Below are positions 14,088 through 21,513 of a stretch of 21,513 nucleotides of DNA, piece by piece. A program made the position numbers and the translations under genes. Source of the DNA: Actinomycetota bacterium (lineage in GTDB: Bacteria > Actinomycetota > UBA4738). The notes under the pieces are model-generated. The model was not told the origin of the DNA and ran no database searches. It worked only from the letters and a program-made list of their open reading frames with translations. Location of the stretch: positions 1 through 21,513 of the forward strand of contig VAYG01000057.1 in the NCBI GenBank assembly GCA_005885015.1, given 5' to 3'. The stretch's first letter is position 1, and each line of letters begins with the position of its first letter.

Positions 14088-15727
14088 CGGCGTCCCACCC
14101 CAGTCCGGAGCGTCTGCCTGATCAAGGCGAGCTCGGGGAGTCGAAAGGCCACGGCGAGACCGATGAACGTGACCAGGCCGGCCAGCACCGCGCCACCGAC
14201 TTGGAGAAGCTGCGGTCCGAGGGCTGCCGTGCCCAGCGCTCGGCCGACCGCCCGCGAGACCAGCAGGGCGACGGCCCCGGTCGCGGCGCCCGCCAGGAGG
14301 ATCTGCCCCAGCGGCCGCGCCAGACGTCGCCATTCCAGGCCTCGGAGACGCCGGCGCAGGATGACGACGGCCACCAGTGAGGCGAACGTGTAAGCGGTCG
14401 CGTGTCCCAAGGCGAGCCCCTCCACCCCCAAGTATCGGTAGTAGATGAGGTTGACTCCAATATTCAGGGCGACGGCGGCCACGTTGATCAAGGCAGGCGT
14501 GCGGGTGTCCTGCATGGCGTAGAACGCCCGAAGGAAGAGCTGGAAGGCGCAGAACGAGAACAGGCCCACCGAGAAGAGCTGGAGGACGCCGGCGAGGAGG
14601 TCGGTGCTCCCTCCCCGGGTCACACCGTGCTGGAGGAGCAACCGGACGATCGGCACGGCCATGGCCAGGTAGCCGAACGCCGCCGGGATCACCACGAACG
14701 CCATGCCCCGGATGCCCAGGGCGAGCTGCTGCCGGAAGGCGTCCACGTCACCGTCGGACCACCGGGAGGACAGCGACGGTAGCAGGGCGGTCATGATCGA
14801 CACCGCGAAGATCGCGTAGGGCAGCTGGAAGAAGATGAACGCGGCGGCGTAGGCCGTGTACCCGCCCTGCCGGGGCGCGGCGAGGATCAGCACGACCAGG
14901 TAGCCGAGCTGGTTGACGATGACGTAGACGAACGCCCACCCGGCCAGCCGGCCGATCTGGCGAAATCCCGGATCCCTCAGATCAAGGGTCCATCGCCACC
15001 GGAATCCGAGCCGTCGAAGGAAAGGCCACAGCACCAGCGACATCGCGGCAACCCCCGCCGTGGTCCCGATGGCGAGCACCAGCTTCTGGACCCCGGTGAT
15101 GTAGATCGATCCCTTCGGTCCGGGGAGGGAGGCGAAGAGGAAGAAGGTCGCCGTCACGATGAGGTTGTTCACGATGGGAGCGAACATGGGCGCGGCGAAG
15201 CGGCGGTGGGCGTTCAGCAGCCCGGTGGCGATCCCGGCCCCCAGCCCGTAGAAGACGATCTGCGGCATGAACCACTTGAGGAAGTACGACGCCAGGGCTC
15301 GCTCCGCCTCGGCCTGGGGTCCGTGCACGCGGAACGTGTACGCTCGGATGATCAGGTTCGATCCCAGGATCCCCAGCACCATGACGCCGCTCAAGACCAG
15401 GAAGGCGAAGCTCAGGACGGCCCGCGCCGTATGCCACGCCGCCTCACGGCTGTGCAGCTCGAGGCGCTCGACGAACACGGGGACGAAGATCGAGGCGTTG
15501 GGCGTCGTGTTCGCGACGTTGTAGGCGTCCGCCAGACGGCTCTCGGTCACCCCGAGCGCGTAGGCCATCGCCGCGACCCGGAGGAACCCGGTCAGCCGGG
15601 ACAGGGCGGTCCCGACCGACATCACCGCGGAGTGCCGGACGAATGCCTGAGGCGAGTCCGCGGGGCGTTCGCCGGCCGGGGTGCGTGGGCTCGTGCCGCT
15701 GTCGCCGGTCGGCCCGGGGGGCTTCAC
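14084..15727 (-). CDS. murJ: Lipid II flippase MurJ (MviN family), with an apparent internal in-frame deletion
   Basis: MurJ flips lipid II across the membrane for peptidoglycan synthesis. The 547-residue product has about 13-14 hydrophobic segments and typical motifs: SRLTGFLRV (about 43-51), LADAYNVANTTPN (about 65-77), GYTAYAAAFIFFQLPYAIFAVSI and AFYAMQDTRTPALI. After N77 the text goes straight to ASIFVPVFVE. E. coli and actinobacterial homologues have about 14 residues there, including a Gly-containing conserved stretch, against 3 here, so about 11 residues (33 bp) are missing at 15490-15499. The reading frame stays open. GTG 15727 overlaps the stop of the preceding gene in GTGA; GTG 15760 is an alternative start. 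Unlike mycobacterial MviN, no kinase domain is fused. Confidence 0.93.
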   Translation of the reverse strand: MKPPGPTGDSGTSPRTPAGERPADSPQAFVRHSAVMSVGTALSRLTGFLRVAAMAYALGVTESRLADAYNVANTTPNASIFVPVFVERLELHSREAAWHTARAVLSFAFLVLSGVMVLGILGSNLIIRAYTFRVHGPQAEAERALASYFLKWFMPQIVFYGLGAGIATGLLNAHRRFAAPMFAPIVNNLIVTATFFLFASLPGPKGSIYITGVQKLVLAIGTTAGVAAMSLVLWPFLRRLGFRWRWTLDLRDPGFRQIGRLAGWAFVYVIVNQLGYLVVLILAAPRQGGYTAYAAAFIFFQLPYAIFAVSIMTALLPSLSSRWSDGDVDAFRQQLALGIRGMAFVVIPAAFGYLAMAVPIVRLLLQHGVTRGGSTDLLAGVLQLFSVGLFSFCAFQLFLRAFYAMQDTRTPALINVAAVALNIGVNLIYYRYLGVEGLALGHATAYTFASLVAVVILRRRLRGLEWRRLARPLGQILLAGAATGAVALLVSRAVGRALGTAALGPQLLQVGGAVLAGLVTFIGLAVAFRLPELALIRQTLRTGVGRR

Positions 15728-17724
15728 GACCTCCGCCGAGGCAGGAACCTCCTTCCCCACCAGCCCAGCAGGAACACCGCCGCGCCGACCGTCAGGAACA
15801 GGGCGAGGCGATTGTAGGCGGTAGACCTGATCACCATGGTGCGGGAGGCGATCGTGTCCGGCGCCTCACCGGCTGACAGGACCTGGACCCGGACTGGTAT
15901 CCGGCCGGTCGCCTGGGCCTGGACGCTGAACGTGAGCGTCCGGGTGCCGGGATCCAGGACCACGCCTCGGGACGAGCCGCCGACGAACTGGAGGCGCCGG
16001 TCCGTGACGAACTGGAGAACGGCGCGGAGGCGCTGTCCAGATTCGTTGGCGATGGTCAGGGGGACGAGCCCTCGCTGCGACGGCAGGGTCACCACGGTCG
16101 TGGCGATGTGGACCCGGTCGTAGGTGTGGCGGATCTCTCCACTCACCGCGTCGATGAACGACTGGCCGAGGGAGGGATCGGTCAGGGCGGCCTCGCTCTG
16201 TGCGAGTAGGAGATCCCCTCGCAGGCGGACCTCGACTTCGGCGGAGCCGTCCACGGTCTCTCGGAAGCGGGAGAGCGAGCTTCTGAGGTGCAGCAGCTTG
16301 TTCAGGTAGATCAGGCCGAAGCTCGGATACGCCCGCGGTGGCACCTGCCGCCGAGGCTGTCCCGCGATGGTGGAGAGGAAACCGGTCGCCGTGACGGGGC
16401 GGAGCCATGAGGAAGACCGAACCAGCGACGCGAACAGGGTGAAGAAGGGGGGGAGCAGCCCGGAGTCCTCCCCCAGCAGGACGGCCGCACCCCGCCCCGC
16501 GGTCCCGGGCAACTCCAGCCAGATCGCCGCGAGCTCACCGAGGGCCACGTGGGCGGCCAGGGTGGGGTCCGCTCGGTAGTCCTGGGCGAGGACGGCGAGC
16601 TCGGAGTTCGGGAGGATCGCGGCGAGCGAAGACCTGCCGGCGGTCAGCCGGACGACCGGGGGAGACTGGAACTTCAGTGCGGACACGAACCCGGGATCGA
16701 CCAGCACCGCGCGGACTCCCATGGAGACGAGGCGGGGGAGGGTGGCCGCGTCGAGCTGGGAATCGAGGGGCCGAATGAGGTCCGTGGTCGGCTTGCGGCC
16801 CAGGGCATCGGCCAGGAGATCGCCGCCCCGCTCGACGAGCGTGGGGAGCTCACCGGCCAGGCCCGCCCGAAAGAGGGCCGGGAGGCTCGGGTCCGGGAAC
16901 GGCGAAGCCAGCAGCTCGGTTCGGGGGTGCGAGGCCACCTCCCGCAAGGACCGGAGGAGGACGGCGGCGTCGGCCGCCCCGCCCGCTCCCGCGGCGACCG
17001 TGCGGATGATGCCGTCCGCGCCGAGGATCCGGTAGCCCTTCGACATCCGCTGGAGCTGCTCGACGAGCAGCGGGGAGATCACCACGTCGACGTCGCGGTT
17101 CTCCAACCGCGCCAGAGCATCCACGATGGTAGAAAGCCGGCCTCCTGAGGCGATGTCGGCTTCCAGCGTGCCGGGGAGGAATGTCCCGTCCGCGCGGAAC
17201 TGGAGGGGCTCGGAGAGCACCCAGGTCCAGGCAAGGTTCAGCGGCACCCGGGGGCGCTCGATCAGGAAGATCATCGGCGTCCGGAGGGCGGCGACGGCCT
17301 GGTCGTGCGACCGCAGCTCGAGCTTCAACGGATAGAGCCCGTTGTCGGCCCGTGATGCCAGCACGTCCATGCGCTGTCTGATGCGAAACGTCCGACTCTC
17401 GCCGGGCGTCAGCGTTCCTCCCTGAGGGAGCGGGAACGCCACCAGCGGGGCGCTGTCCTCGGTCAGCGACAGCTGGTAGAGCGACCGCGAAGTGGCGGGG
17501 GCCCCCACGATCAACTCCACCGACAGGTCGTCCAGCGGCGTCGCCGAGATGTTGGTGGCCCTGAACGACACCTCGAGGGGGCGGTCGGCGCTGTTCCACG
17601 GAGACTGCGACAGCAGGTTCATCGTGGCGGTGGGGCCCGGCAAGGTCTGTGCGGTAGCCGTTCCGAAGGAGAGGGGAACGGCAGTGAGGACGAGCGCGTA
17701 CACGCCGGCGAGGAACCGTTTCAT
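15724..17724 (-). CDS. DUF6049-type exported membrane-anchored protein (Rv3909-like)
   Basis: A 666-residue protein with a clear signal peptide (residues 1-25, ending ATAQ). A long external region follows: an Ig-like beta domain (about 33-150), a central alpha/beta part (about 160-430), and another beta domain (about 540-630). It ends in one membrane helix (about 640-657) and a basic tail, RRFLPRRRS. Homologues stand immediately upstream of murJ in actinobacteria, and the type is essential or important in mycobacteria by its position, but no biochemical function is known to me. The stop overlaps the murJ start. Only 27 bp separate its start from the TSUP gene, yet a -10-like box lies there, so it may head the murJ operon. 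Confidence 0.82.
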   Translation of the reverse strand: MKRFLAGVYALVLTAVPLSFGTATAQTLPGPTATMNLLSQSPWNSADRPLEVSFRATNISATPLDDLSVELIVGAPATSRSLYQLSLTEDSAPLVAFPLPQGGTLTPGESRTFRIRQRMDVLASRADNGLYPLKLELRSHDQAVAALRTPMIFLIERPRVPLNLAWTWVLSEPLQFRADGTFLPGTLEADIASGGRLSTIVDALARLENRDVDVVISPLLVEQLQRMSKGYRILGADGIIRTVAAGAGGAADAAVLLRSLREVASHPRTELLASPFPDPSLPALFRAGLAGELPTLVERGGDLLADALGRKPTTDLIRPLDSQLDAATLPRLVSMGVRAVLVDPGFVSALKFQSPPVVRLTAGRSSLAAILPNSELAVLAQDYRADPTLAAHVALGELAAIWLELPGTAGRGAAVLLGEDSGLLPPFFTLFASLVRSSSWLRPVTATGFLSTIAGQPRRQVPPRAYPSFGLIYLNKLLHLRSSLSRFRETVDGSAEVEVRLRGDLLLAQSEAALTDPSLGQSFIDAVSGEIRHTYDRVHIATTVVTLPSQRGLVPLTIANESGQRLRAVLQFVTDRRLQFVGGSSRGVVLDPGTRTLTFSVQAQATGRIPVRVQVLSAGEAPDTIASRTMVIRSTAYNRLALFLTVGAAVFLLGWWGRRFLPRRRS

Positions 17725-17736
17725 GGCTGCGCGGAC

Positions 17737-17742
17737 ATTGTA
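17737..17742 (-). promoter_or_regulatory. Putative -10 box before the DUF6049-murJ operon
   Basis: TACAAT on the minus strand lies 12 bp before the ATG at 17724. Transcription would begin within a few bases of the start codon. No ribosome binding site is visible there, so the message may be leaderless, which is common in actinobacteria. There is no good -35. Confidence 0.35.
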
Positions 17743-17751
17743 GTGAGGCGG

Positions 17752-18522
17752 TTATCGCAGCAGGAGATCGTGGATCTCCAGGGCCGCGTATGCCACCGCG
17801 ACCAGGAACAGGAAGACGGCGACGACCCGGCGAAGGACCCGCTCCTGGGCCCGGACCGTCCAGCGCGAGCCGATGGCCGCACCCGGGACCACGCCCAGGG
17901 TCAGCCAGAGGAAGATCCACCAGTCGATGTGCCCGAGGGCGGTGTGGACGATCGTGCCGGGGATGACCATGAACGAGATCGCGACCAGCGAGGTGCCGAT
18001 GGCCCGCTTCAAGGGCATGCCGAGGATCGTGACCATCACCGGGACCATGATGACCCCGCCCCCGATGCCCAGCAGGCCAGACGCGAACCCGGCGATCAGC
18101 CCCATGAGCGCGAACGCCGTTCCGCTGGGCGCGACCGTTGCTCCCGACCCAGCGTCGACGGCGGGGCCGGACGCGACACGTTTCGCCTGCCAGGCGATGA
18201 GCAACGCGGTGATCAGCAGGAGGATCCGCGGTTCCACCCACTTCGTCAGGAGAGCTCCCACCGCGGCGCCGGCGACGCCGGGGGGCGCCGCCCACCGCAC
18301 GGCCCGGTGGTCGATCTGGCCGGTCCGCCGGTAGGCCTGCATCCCCGACAGTGTGCTTGGGAGGATCGCCGGGAGCGGCGTCCCCACCGCGACGATGGGG
18401 GGAGCTCCCAACAGCACCTGCACCGCGGGGGTGGTCAGGATGGCTCCGCCGACACCGAACGCCCCGGACATCACCCCCGACACCAGCCCGGACAGGATGC
18501 CGAGCAGGGCCTGGATCAGCAC
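17752..18522 (-). CDS. TSUP family (TauE/SafE) membrane permease
   Basis: A 256-residue protein with about eight hydrophobic segments. Both family repeats show their Gly-rich motifs: SGAFGVGGAILTTPAVQVLLG (about 19-39) and FASGLLGIGGGVIMVPVMV (about 147-165). This family exports or imports organosulphur compounds and sulphite; the substrate here is unknown. The start is GTG 18522, one base after the NUDIX stop, so the two genes are probably cotranscribed. This gene is absent at this point in mycobacteria as I recall them. Confidence 0.9.
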   Translation of the reverse strand: MLIQALLGILSGLVSGVMSGAFGVGGAILTTPAVQVLLGAPPIVAVGTPLPAILPSTLSGMQAYRRTGQIDHRAVRWAAPPGVAGAAVGALLTKWVEPRILLLITALLIAWQAKRVASGPAVDAGSGATVAPSGTAFALMGLIAGFASGLLGIGGGVIMVPVMVTILGMPLKRAIGTSLVAISFMVIPGTIVHTALGHIDWWIFLWLTLGVVPGAAIGSRWTVRAQERVLRRVVAVFLFLVAVAYAALEIHDLLLR

Positions 18523-18523
18523 G

Positions 18524-18958
18524 TCATGGGGACCCGTCCAGCGCCTCGGCGGCCCGGCGGATCACTTGTCGCTCGCTGGGATACGACGCCGCGGACAGCG
18601 CCTCGGCGAGCGGGAACCACCGGACGTCCTCCATCTCGTGGTCGTGCAGGGACGTGTCTCCCCCCACGGCCTGCATCAGGAAAAAGGCCACCCGCTTTCG
18701 GACCCGCTCCCCGCCCCACACGAACCAGTAGGAGATCTCACCGAGCGGCTGGACGATCTCTCCTTGCAGCCCCGTCTCTTCCTGGACCTCCCGAACGGCG
18801 GCCTCGACGGGATTCTCGCCGGGTTCCACCAGCCCTTTCGGCAGACCCCAGGCCAGGTCTCCCTTCCGGGTTCGGCGGGCGGCCAGCACGACTTCGGGGC
18901 CTTGGCGAGCCTTGCGGAACACGACCCCTCCTGCGGAGAACTCCGAGCGGGTCTTCAC
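18524..18958 (-). CDS. NUDIX hydrolase (MutT4-like)
   Basis: A 144-residue protein with a complete Nudix box at 42-64 (GLVEPGENPVEAAVREVQEETGL), which binds divalent metal and cuts nucleoside-diphosphate-linked substrates. SAGGVVFR begins the fold and VRWFPLAEAL ends it, as in MutT-type enzymes. It matches the position of mutT4 between pcnA and the DUF6049 gene in M. tuberculosis. The exact substrate cannot be inferred. The start is GTG 18958, nine bases after the YbaK stop. Confidence 0.92.
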   Translation of the reverse strand: MKTRSEFSAGGVVFRKARQGPEVVLAARRTRKGDLAWGLPKGLVEPGENPVEAAVREVQEETGLQGEIVQPLGEISYWFVWGGERVRKRVAFFLMQAVGGDTSLHDHEMEDVRWFPLAEALSAASYPSERQVIRRAAEALDGSP

Positions 18959-18967
18959 TTCACGGGG

Positions 18968-19450
18968 TCACTCCGAGGCGGAGGTCACCGTGGCGACCTT
19001 GGCCCCGGCGGCGCGGGCGAGGTCCTTCCCCCTGATCTTCAGGACCGCCCGGGCTTCTCCTCCCAGGAAATAGAGGACGGCGTCGCGGGCCAGCGACCGA
19101 TCGAGGATCAGGACGAAGTCATTGGGAAGGCCGACCGGCGGGATCGATTCCGGCAGATAGCCCGTGAGCTCGGCGGTGCGGTCCTTCGAGGCCGGTTCCA
19201 GGTCCGGCCGCCCCACCGCCCGTCGCACTCGGGCCGCGTCCACGTCCCGACCCGCCGGGATGACCACCGCGACGGCACCCTCCGCGCCCTCGCCACCTTC
19301 GAAGATGACCACCTTGCCCACCTCTTCGGGGGGGAGCTCGAGAACGGCCGCCAGCCGCTCGGGGGAGCGCAGCCGGCCGGACACCGGGAACACTTCATGG
19401 GGGACGTCGCGCTCGACCAGGAAGTTGTGGACGTCCACGCTGGTCCGCAC
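18968..19450 (-). CDS. YbaK/EbsC family aminoacyl-tRNA deacylase-like protein
   Basis: A 160-residue single YbaK/ProRS-edit domain: NFLVERDVPHEVFPVSG at the start, VGKVVIFEGG near 44-53 with the lysine usual in the family, and LPNDFVLILDRSLARDAVLYFLGG near 107-130. Family members remove wrong amino acids from tRNAPro or tRNACys in trans. The C-terminus ends KIRGKDLARAAGAKVATVTSASE. The start is taken as GTG 19450, without a strong ribosome binding site; a second GTG lies four codons on. It begins the minus-strand run to NUDIX and TSUP. Confidence 0.87.
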   Translation of the reverse strand: MRTSVDVHNFLVERDVPHEVFPVSGRLRSPERLAAVLELPPEEVGKVVIFEGGEGAEGAVAVVIPAGRDVDAARVRRAVGRPDLEPASKDRTAELTGYLPESIPPVGLPNDFVLILDRSLARDAVLYFLGGEARAVLKIRGKDLARAAGAKVATVTSASE

Positions 19451-19566
19451 GGCTAGGAGTATGGCAAAGCCCCGCGGGGGCCATCGCAGCCCTGGCGGGC
19501 GCGACCGGAATTGGACCCTCGCCTACCAAGGAACCCCCCGGGGCAGGGGAATCGTCGTTACTGGAG

Positions 19567-19582
19567 GACCGTTCGGACGGTC
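19567..19582. terminator. Possible hairpin terminator of the KGG protein gene
   Basis: GACCGT (19567-19572) pairs with ACGGTC (19577-19582) around TCGG, one base beyond the stop codon of the minus-strand KGG gene. No T run follows, so this is a weak terminator call. Confidence 0.35.
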
Positions 19583-19583
19583 G

Positions 19584-19784
19584 TTACTTCGAGCCGCCCT
19601 TCCGCCCGATGCGCTGGTAGAACTCGACCCCGTAGCGCTTCTTGGTCGTGTCGCCGCCCTTCTTGCCACCGATGCGGCCGATCCGTCCGAAGAACTCTTC
19701 GCCGTGCCGCTGCTTGGTGGTCAGTCCCCCCTTGCGGCCGGCCTGCGCCCTGGACATCTTCTGATGATTCGAGGTTTGGACCAT
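19584..19784 (-). CDS. KGG-repeat general stress protein (GsiB/con-10-like)
   Basis: A 66-residue, basic, Gly/Lys-rich hydrophilic protein with repeated KGG motifs: AGRKGG (15-20), GKKGG (40-44) and GRKGG (60-64). Between them lies the pattern HGEEFFGRIGRIGG, repeated as YGVEFYQRIGRKGG. This is the stress-induced KGG family, probably disordered and protective in dryness or osmotic stress; mechanism unknown. GGAGGAG eight bases before ATG 19784 strongly supports the start. It is divergent from pcnA. Confidence 0.9.
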   Translation of the reverse strand: MVQTSNHQKMSRAQAGRKGGLTTKQRHGEEFFGRIGRIGGKKGGDTTKKRYGVEFYQRIGRKGGSK

Positions 19785-19879
19785 ACCGATCTCCTCCTCG
19801 TGCGGGCAGAAAGCGACGTAAGGCGCCCTGTTGGTTGCTACCCGTCGGTAGGGAGGGACAAACGGGAGTGCCCGGGCGG

Positions 19880-19907
19880 TTGGTCAGCCGGTCACGAACC
19901 TGACCAA
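19880..19907. promoter_or_regulatory. Inverted repeat in the KGG/pcnA divergent promoter region
   Basis: TTGGTCAG (19880-19887) and CTGACCAA (19900-19907) are perfect 8-bp inverted copies with 12 bp between them. The half-site centres are 20 bp apart, about two DNA turns, which suits a dimeric regulator. The site lies 35 bp before the pcnA ATG and 96 bp before the KGG start. Confidence 0.5.
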
Positions 19908-19941
19908 GCGATCGTATGTGGGAGGGTATCCTCGCAGCGCG

Positions 19942-21314
19942 ATGCCGGTTCCCGATCAGCCCCGCGCCGTGCTCGAGGTGGACCCGTTGGCGGTGGAGCT
20001 GGGCGAGCGGTTCCGGACCGCGGGGTATCAGCTGTATCTGGTCGGTGGAGCGGTCCGGGAACTGCTGATGCATCACGAGTCCAGGGGCGAGTTCGACTTC
20101 GCCACGGACGCCCGGCCGGAGGAGACCGTCCGCATCCTCCAGGGGTGGGCGGAGTGGAAGAAGCTGGTGGGCATCCGGTTCGGGACGGTGGGGGCGGGGA
20201 AGGACGGCCGCAACCTCGAGATCACCACGTTCCGCAAGGAGGCCTATCCCGTCGACGACCGGCACCCCGTGGTGACGTTCGGCGACACGATCGAGGAAGA
20301 CCTGTCCCGGCGGGACTTCACCGTCAACTCCATGGCCATCCGGTTGCCCGAAGGGGAGTTCGTGGACCCGTTCGGCGGGGTCAAAGACCTCGCGGCCGGA
20401 AGGCTCGACACCCCGCTCGACCCGGAGATTGCCTTCGGCGACGACCCCCTCCGGATGCTTCGAGCCGCCAGGTTCACCTCCTCGCTCGGCTTCGCTCCGA
20501 CCAGCCGGGTGGTCGATGCGATGCGTCGGATGGCCGATCGGCTGGAGATCGTCTCGGCCGAGCGCATCCGGGACGAGCTTTCGCGGCTGCTGGTGGCGCC
20601 GAAGCCTTCCACCGGGCTCCTGCTGATCGTGGAAACAGGCCTGGCCGATCGGTTCCTGCCGGAGCTGCCGGCCCTTCGGTTGCAGCAGGACCCCGTCCAC
20701 CGGCACAAGGACGTGCTGCGGCACACCTTGGTGGTGGTGGACAACGTCCCCTTGCTGGACAGAAGACCGGAGGTGCTGCGGCTGGCCGCGCTCCTGCACG
20801 ACATCGGCAAGCCGGCCACGCGGGAGATCACCCCGGAGGGCGTGCAGTTCCACCATCACGAGGTGGTGGGAGCGAGGATGGCGGAGCACCGGCTCCGCGC
20901 GCTTCGCTATCCGAACGAGGTGGTCGCCGACGTCGTGAAGCTGGGTGGAGCGACGCCGCGGTCCGCCGGTACGTGCGGGAGGCCGGCCCGCTCTTGGACC
21001 CGTTGAATTACCTGGTGCGGGCCGATTGCACGACCCGCAACGTGGAACGGGCCAAGGAGTTGGCTGCGCTCCAGGACGACCTCGAGCTGCGCATCGCCCG
21101 GCTGTCCGAGGAGGAGAACCTCGAGCAGCTCCGCCCGCCCCTCGACGGGAACGAGATCATGGAGCACCTCGGGCTCTCACCCGGCCCGGCCGTGGGTGAC
21201 GCCCGCGAGTACCTCCTCGAGCAACGCATCGAGCGCGGCCCGATCGGCAAGGAAGAGGCCTACCGCCTCCTCGACGAGTGGTGGAGGAACAGGCAGCTGC
21301 CTCGCGAGCCCTAG
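19942..21314 (+). pseudogene. pcnA: CCA-adding tRNA nucleotidyltransferase, frameshifted by an apparent deletion
   Basis: Class II tRNA nucleotidyltransferase adds or repairs the CCA end of tRNAs. From ATG 19942: head domain with GGAVRE (35-40) and EFDFATDA (50-57), RRDFTVNSMA (123-132), the ATP/CTP-choosing DDPLRMLRAARF (167-178), and an HD domain with ALLHDIGK (283-290). After ADVVKL near 20931-20955 the frame changes. The next frame resumes at GWSDAAVRRYVREAGPLLD and runs to the stop at 21314 with the usual DCTTRN and DGNEIMEHLGLSPGPAVG. The segment normally between them, including a conserved HLRFH-like stretch, is missing, about 12 residues; the length implies 3n+1 bases lost. Motif A has Glu where Asp is usual. 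The stop overlaps the sodN stop. Confidence 0.92.
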
Positions 21315-21513
21315 CTCTTCTTGGTGTCCCAGAAGATCTTGTCGATCTCGCCGATCAGGTCGAGGAGCTTCTGGCCCTGGTTCGGATCCGTGGCCTTCTT
21401 CGCGTTGCCCGCTTCCTTCGTGGCGTTCCAGAACAGCTCGTGCAGCTGCGGGTACTTCCCCAGGTGCTCCGGCTTGAAGTAGTCGGTCCACAGGACCCAC
21501 AGGTGGTGCTTCA
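21311..21513 (-). CDS. sodN: Nickel superoxide dismutase, C-terminal part (cut by window edge)
   Basis: The minus strand encodes 66 residues ending at a TAG (21311-21313), entering from outside the window. The text includes HHLWVLWTDYFKPEHL, YPQLHELFWNATKEAG, GQKLLDLIGEIDKIFW and the end TKKS. These are characteristic of the C-terminal helices of Ni-SOD. The nickel-hook N-terminus (HCxxPCGxY) and the pro-peptide lie beyond the right edge, so nickel binding cannot be verified. Ni-SOD detoxifies superoxide in the cytoplasm of actinobacteria and some marine bacteria. Its stop shares the palindrome CTAG with the pcnA stop, so the two genes converge with a 4-bp overlap. Confidence 0.93.
   Translation of the reverse strand, partial: KHHLWVLWTDYFKPEHLGKYPQLHELFWNATKEAGNAKKATDPNQGQKLLDLIGEIDKIFWDTKKS

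Noticed and set aside
1951..20955. Introns, inteins or translational bypassing as the cause of the gene breaks
   Set aside because: Sequence is missing rather than added at each break, so removal or skipping of RNA or protein cannot restore it.

Overview
The window is a high-GC, gene-dense chromosomal segment next to the replication origin of an actinobacterium (Actinomycetota). The evidence is gene order. Read right to left, pcnA, a NUDIX gene, a DUF6049-type gene, murJ, a kinase, a SigM-type sigma factor, its anti-sigma factor, trxB, trxA and a CwlM-like amidase lead to parB-parA-rsmG-jag-yidC-yidD-rnpA-rpmH and dnaA. This is the order I recall from Mycobacterium tuberculosis, roughly Rv3907c to Rv3924c and then dnaA. 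Frequent GTG starts, ATGA/GTGA stop-start overlaps, strong G/C at third codon positions, a perfect actinobacterial-type parS and a Ni-superoxide dismutase at the right edge agree. The differences from mycobacteria and streptomycetes suggest a deep or uncultured lineage, but I cannot name it.

Layout. 1-753: 5' part of dnaA (minus strand). 754-977: divergent dnaA/rpmH control region with DnaA boxes and promoter-like hexamers. 978-6386 (plus strand): rpmH, rnpA, yidD, yidC, jag, parS, rsmG, parA, parB, mostly overlapping. They serve ribosome assembly, tRNA processing, membrane-protein insertion, rRNA methylation and chromosome segregation. 6550-8891 (minus): CwlM-like amidase, thioredoxin, M23 peptidase. 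9164-9727 (plus): a lone RibD/DHFR-like reductase. 9751-10637 (minus): trxB. 10724-17724 (minus): one tightly overlapping operon of DUF6049, murJ, a TadE/G-like protein, a Ser/Thr kinase with an external discoidin-like domain, a SigM-like sigma factor and its zinc anti-sigma factor. This looks like a cell-envelope and peptidoglycan-precursor module. 17752-19450 (minus): YbaK-like deacylase, NUDIX hydrolase, TSUP permease. 19584-19784 (minus): KGG-repeat stress protein. 19942-21314 (plus): CCA-adding enzyme. 21311-21513 (minus): 3' end of sodN.

The most striking observation is a set of five apparent short internal deletions in otherwise well-conserved genes. Two are in frame (yidC, about 21 residues; murJ, about 11 residues). 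Three also shift the frame (trxB, the sigma factor, pcnA). Each removes roughly 30-65 bp where the family has conserved or linker sequence, and the flanks still match well. So many lesions in normally essential genes point first to a consensus or assembly problem in the source sequence, but true gene decay cannot be excluded from sequence alone. I see no CRISPR array, insertion sequence, tRNA, rRNA or phage gene, and no clear new defence or biosynthetic system. The most interesting intact biology is the murJ/TadE-like/kinase/sigma module, in which a catalytically complete kinase is encoded separately from MurJ.
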